Below, one piece after another: positions 32,870 to 41,043 of a stretch of 64,000 nucleotides of DNA. Below the pieces are notes generated by a model. That model saw nothing but the letters and a program-made list of their open reading frames with translations. It did no database searches and was not told the origin of the DNA. The stretch's first letter is position 1. Every line of letters begins with the position of its first letter. Origin of the DNA: Streptomyces sp. NBC_01460 (lineage in GTDB: Bacteria; Actinomycetota; Actinomycetes; Streptomycetales; Streptomycetaceae); contig NZ_CP109473.1 of the NCBI RefSeq assembly GCF_036227405.1, positions 6,882,001 through 6,946,000 on the forward strand, in the 5' to 3' direction. The position numbers were made by a program, and so were the translations under genes.

Positions 32870-34243
32870 GTGACAGTGGATCAACATGAGCCGGATGTAA
32901 GGGCGTTCGCACAGTACCTGGGTGACCTGGCAGCCCTGCTCGACCCCGGGCGAGGCTGGTACGGGGTCTTCCGCGCGCGCGACCCCGAGGGCATGCGCGC
33001 CTGCTTCGACGGCGCCGAGGTGCCGCCCTGGGACGTGGTCGAGTCGCTGCTCCAGGACCTTGCCGCGGTGCGCGGCACCGCGTTCGCCGCGCGGGAGTCG
33101 GTACGGGCTGCCGCGCTGTGCGCCGCCTCCGCGGCCGCCTACGACCGGCGCCCGGGCGGGCGGCAGGCACTCGCCGACCGGCTGTCCGTGATGCTCCAGG
33201 AACAGACGTACGCGGCGCACCGGATGCGGGCCGCCGGTGCGGAGGAGGCCGGCGCGCGGGGCGGGGAGACGGAGGCGCTGGCCTGGGCGCGCGACGACCA
33301 CGTCCGCGCCACGGCCCGTTGCTCCGAGCTCCGCAGCCGGCTGGCGGCGGTCGAGCGGACACCACCGGACGCCTGGTTCCGGGAGCAGCGGGCCGACGGC
33401 GCGGGCGTACCGGAGCGCGGCCTCGCCCCCGCGGTCCCGGGACCGCGCCGCCCGGAGGAGCCCCGGGCCCCTCGCGTGGACGCCCCCTCCGCGGTGGAGC
33501 CGGCCACGGGGAAGAAGCGCGGGAAGCCGCGCGGGGCACGGTTCGCCGGCCTGGAGGTCGAGGACGGCGCGCAAGCCGATCCGGTCCCCCCGAGCGGGCC
33601 CGTACCGGCGGCCCCCGCGCCGGACGCCGCCGCGCCGCGTGGGGCGCGCTTCGGCGCCGTACGGGCGGAGGAGGGCGCGCCGGGGGTCCCACGATCCGCG
33701 GAGCCCGACCCGGTCGCGCGCCGGGCCGCGGAGGACACCGTCGCGCTGCTCGGGCGGCTGCGCGCGGAGGGCCGCAGCGGCGAGGCGCACGTCGTGCTCT
33801 GCGAGGCGGCCGGCCGGCCCGCGGAGCACCTGCCCGTCCTCGCCGTGGCACTGCACGCGGCCGGTCTGGCCGCCGACTGGGCGACGCTGCTGTGGGAGGT
33901 GTCCTCCCTGCCGCCGGCCGGACTCGCCGCCGCCGCCGGTGCGCTGGCCGCCGCGGGCCGCGCGGACGACTGCGGGCAGCTGCTCCGCCAAGGGGTCGCC
34001 CGGCCCGCCGGCGAGATCGCCGATGCCGTGGTCGCCCTCGACCGGGCCGGACTGGAACCGGAGGCGCGCGCACTGCTGGGGGCGTTCGTCCGCGTACGGA
34101 CCCCGCAGGACGCGGCGCGGATCGCCGAGGGCGGGCCCCGCCATCTGGTGCCCCAACTGCTCGCCGCGGCGCGCGAGGTGTCCGCGGCCCGGGAGTGGGA
34201 CCTGGTCCACGCGCTCCGGGTGGCGGGCATCGCGGCGCCGTAG
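32870..34243 (+). CDS. hypothetical protein with central disordered region
   Basis: A 457-residue Streptomyces-type protein. An N-terminal helical domain (about residues 1-165) begins 'VTVDQHEPDVRAFAQYLGDLAALLDPGRGWYGVF'. A ~130-residue Pro/Ala/Arg/Glu-rich linker contains two 'GARF' motifs. A C-terminal helical-repeat domain (from ~residue 280) has successive 'LLGRLRAEGRSGEAHVVLCEAA' and 'LAAAGRADDCGQLLRQG' helices reminiscent of TPR/HEAT-like packing. No catalytic motif is seen. GTG at 32870 follows GAGGGCG. The function is unknown. Confidence 0.75.
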   Translation: MTVDQHEPDVRAFAQYLGDLAALLDPGRGWYGVFRARDPEGMRACFDGAEVPPWDVVESLLQDLAAVRGTAFAARESVRAAALCAASAAAYDRRPGGRQALADRLSVMLQEQTYAAHRMRAAGAEEAGARGGETEALAWARDDHVRATARCSELRSRLAAVERTPPDAWFREQRADGAGVPERGLAPAVPGPRRPEEPRAPRVDAPSAVEPATGKKRGKPRGARFAGLEVEDGAQADPVPPSGPVPAAPAPDAAAPRGARFGAVRAEEGAPGVPRSAEPDPVARRAAEDTVALLGRLRAEGRSGEAHVVLCEAAGRPAEHLPVLAVALHAAGLAADWATLLWEVSSLPPAGLAAAAGALAAAGRADDCGQLLRQGVARPAGEIADAVVALDRAGLEPEARALLGAFVRVRTPQDAARIAEGGPRHLVPQLLAAAREVSAAREWDLVHALRVAGIAAP

Positions 34244-34292
34244 GAGCGCCGCCCGCCGCGCACCGTCGTCGGTGAGGGCGCGCGGTGACCCG

Positions 34293-35267
34293 TCAGGTGC
34301 GGCCCAGGAGGCCGCCGAGCAGACCTCCGACCAGGTCCCCGACCAGATCTCCGAGGGGGCCGCTGCCCGAGGCCGGGTCGTCGGGCTCCGAGCCCTGGCC
34401 GCCGTCACCGTTGCCGGCCGGGGTCTCGGATCCGGCGCCGGTCCCGGGGCCGGTGGAGGGCTCCGCCGTCGATGAGCCGCCGCCGCCCGCGTCCTGCGCG
34501 GGCGGCCCGGACGCGGAGGCCCTGGGGGGCGCGGTCGGCCGGGCGTCCACCACGGGGACGTCCGACGGGCCGGGGGACGCCCGGAGGACTTCGCGGGCGG
34601 TGGGCCCGGCGCTCAGGGACGGCCCGGCGGCGGCGAGTACCCCGGGACCGGTCGTCCCGTCGGCCGGTCCGGGGGACGGCGAGGCCGACCGGCTGCTGTC
34701 CGAGGACGGGGCCGGACGCGGTCCGGTCTCGCGGTCCAGGCCCATCGCCCTGGGCAGCCGCAGGAACGGCGCGCTGGAATCGCTCCCGATCAGCGTGGCG
34801 ACCAGGGTCGTGGCGTAGCAGACACAGCAGAGCGCGGCGATGGTGCCCGCCCGACGCCAGGTACGGCTGCGCCGCCCGCTCAGGTCGAGGAAGACGGGGC
34901 CGGTGGACGGGGCTGGGACGCGGGTGGCGGGCCGACCGTCGGCCGACGTCGGCGGGGAGTCCGTGGCTGTCCTCGGGCGTTCGTCGGCCGGTGTGGGCGG
35001 GGAGACCGTGGTTGTCCTGGGGCCTTCGTCGGCCGACGTCGGCGGGGAGTCCGTGGCCGTCTCCGGGTCTCCGTCGGCCGGAGAGCCCGCGGCGCGGAGA
35101 ACGTCGGCGGGATCGCCCGTGCTCCCGCCGCCCGCGCTCCCCTCGCCCGCGGCCCCTTCTCCCGTGCCCGCTAAGGCCTGTTGTCTCCGGCGTTCCCGTA
35201 CCTCGTCCGCCGGCGCACTGGCTATGCCCACGTACCGTCTCCACTTCGTCGGCCTGCCGGGCCGCAT
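34293..35267 (-). CDS. single-pass membrane protein with low-complexity repeats
   Basis: A 324-residue protein. A basic N-terminus ('MRPGRPTKWRRYVGIA') is followed by a cytoplasmic low-complexity region with three 15-residue repeats around 'DSPPTSADEGPRT'. One membrane helix follows ('AGTIAALCCVCYATTLVATLIG', about residues 178-199). The long Ser/Pro/Gly-rich extracellular tail ends in '[19 protein letters not shown]', an amphipathic Gly/Leu repeat. No domain was recognised. The ATG at 35267 has GGAGGG upstream; the ATG at 35285 is an alternative. It converges on the hypothetical gene ending at 34243. Confidence 0.65.
   Translation of the reverse strand: MRPGRPTKWRRYVGIASAPADEVRERRRQQALAGTGEGAAGEGSAGGGSTGDPADVLRAAGSPADGDPETATDSPPTSADEGPRTTTVSPPTPADERPRTATDSPPTSADGRPATRVPAPSTGPVFLDLSGRRSRTWRRAGTIAALCCVCYATTLVATLIGSDSSAPFLRLPRAMGLDRETGPRPAPSSDSSRSASPSPGPADGTTGPGVLAAAGPSLSAGPTAREVLRASPGPSDVPVVDARPTAPPRASASGPPAQDAGGGGSSTAEPSTGPGTGAGSETPAGNGDGGQGSEPDDPASGSGPLGDLVGDLVGGLLGGLLGRT
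34939..35083 (-). repeat. 45-bp tandem repeat, three copies plus a fragment
   Basis: Units start at 34939, 34984 and 35029, with a partial fourth at 35074. Units one and three are more alike than either is to unit two. They encode the 15-residue repeats in the cytoplasmic part of the single-pass membrane protein. The DNA-level similarity suggests repeat expansion. Confidence 0.75.
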
Positions 35268-35876
35268 GCCCGCAGGGCCCTCCATTGCCGGGGTCCACGT
35301 CGCATCCGTGCCGAGGAGGCCCGGCAACCGCGCCGGAACGATCCCGTCCCCTACCGGTTCGGAGCCGGCAGCTGTACGGATTGGTCGGATCGACCGGCAA
35401 ACCGAACAACTGCCGACCGCGACCCCAGGGCGCGGCAAGCCCGCCGACGATGTCCGTCACCGGCGGGACCGGGCGGATCCGGCGCATGCCCACCACTCTC
35501 CCCGATCTCGAGGTGGCCGTGGTGGCTGTCATGTGAACTGCCGTCGCACCATGTCGACTTGATGTACGGAGATGGCGTGCGGGGTGTCCACTCCGGAGTG
35601 GAACGCACCTGTGAGGGGCACGGAGGTACCCGGCGGCCGGAGCCGTCGGAATCCTGCGCCGGCGTGCGCCCCCCGGGTGGGCTGTCCCGAGCTCCCGCGC
35701 CTGTCCTCGGCGGAGTGGGCCACGAGCGCTGGACGGGGCCCTCCGGGCCCTGTGGCCCATGCACATGGCCAGTGCGCACGGACTTGCGGAGAGATTTTCC
35801 GGCCCACCCTTTAGGGTCGGTCGAGGCATAACCACACAAGTGGTACATGTCCCCCCAGTGATGTGGAGGCACCACC
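35268..35876. other. 609-base intergenic region
   Basis: No credible gene was found. The open frames in it lack family motifs and have out-of-frame composition. It should contain the divergent promoters of the membrane protein gene to the left and the peptide operon to the right. A TTTAGGGT element near 35810-35817 and GTGATGTGGAGG ahead of the peptide ATG are the only regulatory-looking sequences. Confidence 0.5.
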
Positions 35877-36059
35877 ATGCTTACCCAGGAGATCACTCTC
35901 ACCGCGACCCCGGCGCAGGCGACCACGCTCAGCGCCCTGATGGCGGAGCCCGAGGCGGTCGTCAGCGACGCCCCGCTCTACACCCCCGAGGCCGCGGGCT
36001 TCCTGCTCGCGCTCCTCCTCCTGTCTCCCAAGGAGCCGAAGGAGCCCCGGGGCAAGTGA
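35877..36059 (+). CDS. 60-residue peptide heading a coupled operon
   Basis: A 60-residue peptide starting 'MLTQEITLTATPAQATTLSALM', with an acidic middle ('AEPEAVVSDAP'), a hydrophobic stretch 'AAGFLLALLLLS' and a charged Pro/Lys tail 'PKEPKEPRGK'. A strong TGGAGG precedes the ATG. The next gene starts inside its stop codon (GTGA overlap). It could be a modified-peptide precursor, a small membrane-associated signal, or a structural partner of the proteins encoded after it. No known precursor family is recognised. Confidence 0.7.
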   Translation: MLTQEITLTATPAQATTLSALMAEPEAVVSDAPLYTPEAAGFLLALLLLSPKEPKEPRGK

Positions 36060-36781
36060 GTTCCCACTCCGCATTCGCCGAGGCGGCCGACGCCCTGGCG
36101 GTACACGTCCTCGGTGCCCTCGACGGCACCGGGGGCGCTGTGCAGCCGGCGCGGTACGTCGACGACGCCCCCGACACCCTCGCGGCGCTGGCCGCCGTCC
36201 GGGTGCTGGGTGCCGACGTCTTCAGCCCACACCTCCTGGCAGGCCAGGCGTTCGAGCCGCAGGACGCGGCCGTCGTCGTCAAGGCCTTCGACGCCTTTCC
36301 CGCGTCCGACACCACGGAAGAGGCGACCGTCGCCCGGCGCGACCACGCGACGGCGGTCCTGCTCGCCCGGCTCTCCCGTGACGACAGCCTGCGCGCACTC
36401 GCGCCCGAGCCGGCGGACGACGTGCTCCCCACCACCGGGGAGTGGAGCGCCTGGTCCGTCCGGATGGCCCAACTCGCCCCCCTGGCCACGCTCGGTCTCG
36501 ACGGCCCGGTGCACGCGGCCGCCCGTGGCGGAGCCCTCCCGCTGAGCAGGGGATTCAGCCGGTCGATCCTGCGCCGTGACTTCCCCACGGCCGGACGCCT
36601 CGTCCGCTGGCTGGCCTGGCTGCGGCACGAAGGAGTCGGCCTGCCCCTGGACCCGGACGTCGCCGTGGAGCACGTGCACCTGGTGGGCGGAGCGGGTCCG
36701 CGCGCCGCCCTCGACCTGGCGATCGCACGTCACTTCCTCGAACGGTCTTCCGGCACGGCTCCTGAGGCGGCACGCACATGA
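36056..36781 (+). CDS. helical hypothetical protein of the peptide operon
   Basis: A 241-residue, Ala/Leu/Asp-rich, probably all-helical protein starting 'VSSHSAFAEAADALAVHVLGALDGTGG', with 'WSAWSVRMAQLAPLATLGLDGPVH' in the middle. No catalytic motif or membrane helix is seen and the family is not recognised. The GTG overlaps the peptide gene stop, and its own stop overlaps the next ATG (ATGA), so the three are translationally coupled and likely form one complex or pathway. Confidence 0.75.
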   Translation: MSSHSAFAEAADALAVHVLGALDGTGGAVQPARYVDDAPDTLAALAAVRVLGADVFSPHLLAGQAFEPQDAAVVVKAFDAFPASDTTEEATVARRDHATAVLLARLSRDDSLRALAPEPADDVLPTTGEWSAWSVRMAQLAPLATLGLDGPVHAAARGGALPLSRGFSRSILRRDFPTAGRLVRWLAWLRHEGVGLPLDPDVAVEHVHLVGGAGPRAALDLAIARHFLERSSGTAPEAART

Positions 36782-37698
36782 CGACGATCCCCGAGCCGGT
36801 CACCCGGGCGGCCCGCAGCATGGCGGACCGCGCCCTCTCGTGGCTGCACGCCAATCGCGACCTGGGCGGTCTCCCGCCCGGCACCACCGAGACGATGGCC
36901 GACCCCGACAGCGTCTACAAACCCCTGGGGGAGACCACACTCGCGGCCTCCCTCATCCTGCGGGACGGCGTCGCCGGACCAGGACGGCTGGCCGCCGCCC
37001 AGAGCCTGATGGACTTCACCTGGGAGCAGTTCCGGCACGGCGACATGATCTACGAACGCCAGCTGCGCCACACGCTGATGACCGACCCGCTGGAGATGTA
37101 CGCCCCCTTCGTGCGCAGCGGCTACCGCCACGAGGAGCTCGACCGGCTCCTCGCGCACCGCTCCCGTATGCGGTCGGCCGGCAGCGTCGAGGTGCTGCCG
37201 AACCGGCGGCTCGCCGTCGCCAACGCCGCCCGTGTCGTCGGCCTGGACCACACCGAGGACATGAACGCCCTGGCGGCCGCCACCTGGCTCGGGGCACGGC
37301 CGGAGCCGTGGGCCATCAACTGGATCACGGCCTACGCGATGACCCACACGGTCTTCCACCTCACCGACTGGGGCGGGAACCCGGGCGGCCTGCCGCCCGA
37401 GCTCGCCGACTACGTACGCACCTGGCTCCCCGTGTGGATCGACGTATGGCGGGAGGTGGGCCAGTGGGACCTCGTGACGGAACTCCTCGTCGTCGGGGCC
37501 TCGATCGAGGACCCGTACTGCCGGCCGGAGGACTGGGAGGCCGTCGCGGCGCTCCAGCACGAGGACGGACTCGTCCCCCGGGACAGCGACCCCGTCGACG
37601 ACGACCCCCAGCAGCGGTTCACGGACCATCAGCACACCGTCGTCGTCGCCGCCGTCGCCGGGTCCATCGCGCTCGCCCGGGCGGCTGAGCAGGGGTGA
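36778..37698 (+). CDS. DUF6895-like protein (alpha-toroid-like)
   Basis: A 306-residue soluble protein. Helical repeats with 'ALSWLHANRDLGGLPPGTTETMADPDSVYKPLGETTLAASLIL', 'YERQLRHTLMTDPLEMYAPF' and 'YAMTHTVFHLTDWGG' resemble the DUF6895 family and, at fold level, alpha/alpha-toroid enzymes. The conserved His and Asp residues in 'MTHTVFHLTDWG' could form an active or metal site. The function is unknown. It sits in the middle of the peptide operon, four bases before the serine hydrolase gene. Confidence 0.75.
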   Translation: MTTIPEPVTRAARSMADRALSWLHANRDLGGLPPGTTETMADPDSVYKPLGETTLAASLILRDGVAGPGRLAAAQSLMDFTWEQFRHGDMIYERQLRHTLMTDPLEMYAPFVRSGYRHEELDRLLAHRSRMRSAGSVEVLPNRRLAVANAARVVGLDHTEDMNALAAATWLGARPEPWAINWITAYAMTHTVFHLTDWGGNPGGLPPELADYVRTWLPVWIDVWREVGQWDLVTELLVVGASIEDPYCRPEDWEAVAALQHEDGLVPRDSDPVDDDPQQRFTDHQHTVVVAAVAGSIALARAAEQG

Positions 37699-37702
37699 GG
37701 GC

Positions 37703-38737
37703 GTGACAGGACCGCCGTTGGCCGACCGCCTGGGCCCTCTCTTGGCGGCCGCCGGGGGCCCGGTGGCGGCGGTCGCCGCGGTGCGCGGCGCCGAGCGCGC
37801 GGTGCTCTTCCGCGGCCCGGTGGGCGAGGACAGCAGATTCGAGACCGGTTCGCTGACGAAGACCTTCACCGCCCTGCTGCTCGCCGAGCTGGCCGCACGG
37901 GGCGAGGTCCGCTACGGCGACCGTGCCGACCGCTACCTCCCCTTCAGGCTGCCCGGGCCGCCGCTCACCCTGCTCCACCTGGCCACCCACACCTCCGGCC
38001 TGCCCCGACTGCCTCCCGGGCTGCTGTCCCGGGCGGTCCGCAGCGGCTGGCTCAGCAACCCGTACGCGGGGTTCTCCGAGGACGACCTGCTCGCCTCCCT
38101 GCGCCGCACCCGGCTGCGCCACCGCCCCGGTACCAGGGTGCTCTACTCCAACTTCGGCGGCGCACTGCTGGGCCACGTCCTCGCCAGGGCGGCGGGCGGC
38201 ACCGGGGGCGACTACCCCGCCCTGCTCGCCGACCGGATCACCGCTCCGCTCGGTCTGTCCCACACCGACTGCGACGCCGACACCCCTCAGATCACCGGGT
38301 ACTGGCACGGCCGTCCCCGTCCGGCACTGCGGATGCCGGGGCTGGTCGCGGCCGGCGCGGTGCGCTCCAGCGTCCGCGATCTGCTGCACCTCGTCGGCGC
38401 CCTGCTCGACCCGGACTCCGTACCGGATCCCGCACTGCGCACCGCGCTGACGGAGGTGCAGCGGCCCCGGCTGGGCGTGCCGAGGACCGGGGCGCGGCTC
38501 TGCCTCGTCTGGAACCTCCGTCCGCGCCCGGACGGCGCGCTGCTGCACCACTCCGGGGGGACCCGGGGATTCACCGCCTTCACGGGGTTCCTCCCGGTCT
38601 CCGGCACGGGGCTCGTCGCCCTGACGAACACGGCGCCCACCCCGCTCGCCCCCTTCGTCCAGGCGGCGTACGGGACCCTGCACGCACTGGACGCCCGGCC
38701 CCCGGAGGGGTGTGGACCGCTCGGGTGCGAAACATGA
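37703..38737 (+). CDS. serine hydrolase, beta-lactamase/DD-peptidase family
   Basis: A 344-residue class C beta-lactamase-fold protein. SxxK is in 'FETGSLTKTFTALLLAELAARG' (Ser50, Lys53), YxN in 'VLYSNFGGALLGHVL', and the third motif is 'HHSGGTRGF'. No signal peptide is visible, so it is predicted cytosolic. That is unusual for a penicillin-binding-type enzyme and suits a role in peptide or ester hydrolysis within the operon. GTG at 37703 follows AGGGGTGAGG, four bases after the DUF6895 gene. Confidence 0.88.
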   Translation: MTGPPLADRLGPLLAAAGGPVAAVAAVRGAERAVLFRGPVGEDSRFETGSLTKTFTALLLAELAARGEVRYGDRADRYLPFRLPGPPLTLLHLATHTSGLPRLPPGLLSRAVRSGWLSNPYAGFSEDDLLASLRRTRLRHRPGTRVLYSNFGGALLGHVLARAAGGTGGDYPALLADRITAPLGLSHTDCDADTPQITGYWHGRPRPALRMPGLVAAGAVRSSVRDLLHLVGALLDPDSVPDPALRTALTEVQRPRLGVPRTGARLCLVWNLRPRPDGALLHHSGGTRGFTAFTGFLPVSGTGLVALTNTAPTPLAPFVQAAYGTLHALDARPPEGCGPLGCET

Positions 38738-38767
38738 TCGACTCCGCCGGTTCACGGCGATGGTCTT

Positions 38768-38787
38768 GCCCCGTTGTGTGACGGGGC
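38768..38787 (+). terminator. small hairpin after the peptide operon
   Basis: GCCCCGT and ACGGGGC form a seven-base-pair stem around TGTGTG, followed by TTACG. It lies 30 bases after the serine hydrolase stop and may terminate the operon. Confidence 0.45.
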
Positions 38788-38812
38788 TTACGTTCTCCTC
38801 CTGTGCACCGTG

Positions 38813-38836
38813 TCTACGGGCGTAGAGATACGTAGA
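38813..38836 (+). promoter_or_regulatory. candidate operator upstream of pyrimidine catabolism genes
   Basis: TCTACG-GG-CGTAGA (38813-38826) is a perfect palindrome, and its right arm CGTAGA is repeated ten bases further on (38831-38836). It lies about 35 bases before the beta-ureidopropionase-like start. It may be a binding site for a pathway regulator not encoded in this window. Confidence 0.4.
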
Positions 38837-38868
38837 GGCTCTCTGACGCCGCGTCGAAGGAGCAGCTC

Positions 38869-39711
38869 ATGTCCCACGTGGTACGCGCCGCGCTCGTCCA
38901 GGCGACCTGGACCGGCGACACCGAATCCATGATCGCCAAACATGAGGAACACGCGCGCCAGGCCGCCCGGCAGGGCGCGAAGATCATCGGCTTCCAGGAG
39001 GTGTTCAACGCCCCCTACTTCTGCCAGGTCCAGGAGCCCGAGCACTACCGCTGGGCCGAAGCCGTCCCGGACGGGCCGACCGTCCGGCGCATGCGGGACC
39101 TGGCCCGTGAGACGGGCATGGTGATCGTCGTGCCGGTCTTCGAGGTCGAGCGGTCCGGCTTCTACTACAACACCGCGGCGGTGATCGACGCCGACGGCTC
39201 GTACCTCGGGAAGTACCGCAAGCACCACATCCCGCAGGTCAAGGGCTTCTGGGAGAAGTACTACTTCAAGCCGGGCAACGTCGGCTGGCCGGTCTTCGAC
39301 ACCGCCGTCGGCAAGGTGGGCGTCTACATCTGCTACGACCGGCACTTCCCCGAGGGGTGGCGGCAACTCGGCCTCAACGGAGCCCAGTTGGTGTACAACC
39401 CGTCCGCCACCTCCCGAGGGCTCTCCGGCCACCTCTGGCAGCTCGAACAGCCCGCGTCGGCCGTCGCCAACGAGTACTTCATCGCCGCGATCAACCGCGT
39501 CGGCCAGGAGGAGTACGGCGACAACGACTTCTACGGAACGAGCTACTTCGTGGACCCGCGCGGTCAGTTCGTGGGAGAGGTCGCGAGCGACAAGGAGGAG
39601 GAACTCCTCGTGCGTGACCTCGACTTCGGCCTGATCGAGGAGGTCCGCACACAGTGGGCGTTCTACCGGGACCGCAGGCCGGACGCGTACGACGGGCTGG
39701 TGGAGCCGTGA
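38869..39711 (+). CDS. nitrilase-superfamily hydrolase, beta-ureidopropionase-like
   Basis: A 280-residue carbon-nitrogen hydrolase with the complete triad Glu44 ('IIGFQEVFNAPYF'), Lys118 ('KYRKHHIPQ') and Cys155 ('GVYICYDRHFPEGWR'). In this context, with dihydropyrimidinase and a class III aminotransferase, it most likely hydrolyses N-carbamoyl-beta-alanine, the last ring-derived step of reductive uracil/thymine degradation. N-carbamoylputrescine amidase is a close alternative. GAAGGAG precedes the ATG. Its stop overlaps the aminotransferase start. Confidence 0.87.
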   Translation: MSHVVRAALVQATWTGDTESMIAKHEEHARQAARQGAKIIGFQEVFNAPYFCQVQEPEHYRWAEAVPDGPTVRRMRDLARETGMVIVVPVFEVERSGFYYNTAAVIDADGSYLGKYRKHHIPQVKGFWEKYYFKPGNVGWPVFDTAVGKVGVYICYDRHFPEGWRQLGLNGAQLVYNPSATSRGLSGHLWQLEQPASAVANEYFIAAINRVGQEEYGDNDFYGTSYFVDPRGQFVGEVASDKEEELLVRDLDFGLIEEVRTQWAFYRDRRPDAYDGLVEP

Positions 39712-40991
39712 CCGGACTGCACGAGCGGCACCTGGCCGTCAGCCCCGAGTGGCTGGCGCTCTACTACCGGCACCCCCTGGAGCTCACCCACGGCGAAGGC
39801 CGCCACGTCTGGGACGCCGACGGCACCCGCTACCTCGACTTCTTCGGCGGCATCCTCACCACGATGACCGCGCACGCCCTGCCCGAGGTGACCAAGGCCG
39901 TCTCCGAGCAGGCCGGCCGTCTCATCCACTCCTCGACCCTCTACCTCAACCGTCCGATGGTCGAGCTCGCCGAGCGGGTGGCGGCGCTCTCCGGCATCCC
40001 GGACGCCCGTGTCTTCTTCACGACCTCGGGCACCGAGGCCAACGACACCGCCCTGCTGCTCGCCACCGCCCACCGGGGGTCGAACCAGATCCTGGCGATG
40101 CGCAACAGCTACCACGGCAGGTCGTTCTCGGCGGTGTCCGTCACGGGCAACCGGTCCTGGTCGACGACGAGCCTCTCCCCGCTGCAGACGCTGTACGTCC
40201 ACGGCGGGGTCCGCACCCGGGGACCGTACGCAGAGCTCAGCGACGAACGGTTCGTCAAGGCGTGCGTGGCCGACCTGGAGGACCTGCTCGGACACACCAG
40301 GGGGGTGGCGGCGCTCATCGCCGAGCCCGTCCAGGGCGTCGGAGGCTTCACCGCGCCGCCCGACGGGCTGTACGCGGCGTTCCGCGAGGTCCTCGACCGG
40401 CACGGCATCCTCTGGATCTCCGACGAGGTGCAGACCGGCTGGGGGCGTACGGGCGACCACTTCTGGGGCTGGCAGGCGCACGCCTCGAGCGGTCCGCCGG
40501 ACATCCTGACCTTCGCCAAGGGCATCGGCAACGGCATGTCCATCGGCGGGGTCGTCGCCCGCGCCGAGGTCATGAACTGCCTGGACGCCAACTCCATCTC
40601 GACGTTCGGCGGATCCCCGGTCACCATGGCCGCCGGCCTCGCCAACCTCTCGTACCTGCTGGAGCACGACCTCCAGGGCAACGCCCGCCGGGTCGGCGGG
40701 CTGCTCATCGAGCGGCTCCGGGCCCTCGGTGCCGGTCTTCCGGCCGTACGGGAGGTGCGCGGCCGGGGGCTCATGATCGGCATCGAGCTGGTGAAGCCCG
40801 GCAGCGACGACGCCGACCCTGACGCCGCCGCGGCCGTACTCGAAGCGGCCCGCGAGGGCGGACTGCTCATCGGGAAGGGAGGCGGCCACAACACCAGCGT
40901 CCTGCGGATCGCGCCGCCCCTCTCGCTCACCGTCGCCGAGGCCGAGGAGGGCGCGGAGATCCTGGGTGAGGCACTCCGGGCCGCGAGCTGA
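39708..40991 (+). CDS. class III aminotransferase (beta-alanine/omega-amino acid type)
   Basis: A 427-residue PLP enzyme of the AGXT2-like group. 'HVWDADGTRYLDFFGGILTT' is in the N-terminal domain, 'TTSGTEANDTALLLA' binds the cofactor phosphate, 'LWISDEVQTGWGRTG' holds the Asp that contacts the PLP nitrogen, and Lys271 in 'TFAKGIGNG' forms the Schiff base. In this operon it would transaminate the beta-alanine released by the preceding hydrolase. GTG start within the previous stop (GTGA). Confidence 0.88.
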   Translation: MTGLHERHLAVSPEWLALYYRHPLELTHGEGRHVWDADGTRYLDFFGGILTTMTAHALPEVTKAVSEQAGRLIHSSTLYLNRPMVELAERVAALSGIPDARVFFTTSGTEANDTALLLATAHRGSNQILAMRNSYHGRSFSAVSVTGNRSWSTTSLSPLQTLYVHGGVRTRGPYAELSDERFVKACVADLEDLLGHTRGVAALIAEPVQGVGGFTAPPDGLYAAFREVLDRHGILWISDEVQTGWGRTGDHFWGWQAHASSGPPDILTFAKGIGNGMSIGGVVARAEVMNCLDANSISTFGGSPVTMAAGLANLSYLLEHDLQGNARRVGGLLIERLRALGAGLPAVREVRGRGLMIGIELVKPGSDDADPDAAAAVLEAAREGGLLIGKGGGHNTSVLRIAPPLSLTVAEAEEGAEILGEALRAAS

Positions 40992-41043
40992 ACCGGGCCG
41001 CGCCGGCCGGGAACCCCTGATCCGAAGCGAATGGAGCTGAGCT

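Noticed and set aside
34939..35083. CRISPR-like array
   Set aside because: The units are directly adjacent without spacers and lie in frame inside a gene.
35268..35876. Open frames on both strands in the long gap
   Set aside because: Arg/Pro/Ser-rich composition without motifs, mutually overlapping, and no ribosome sites; judged non-coding.
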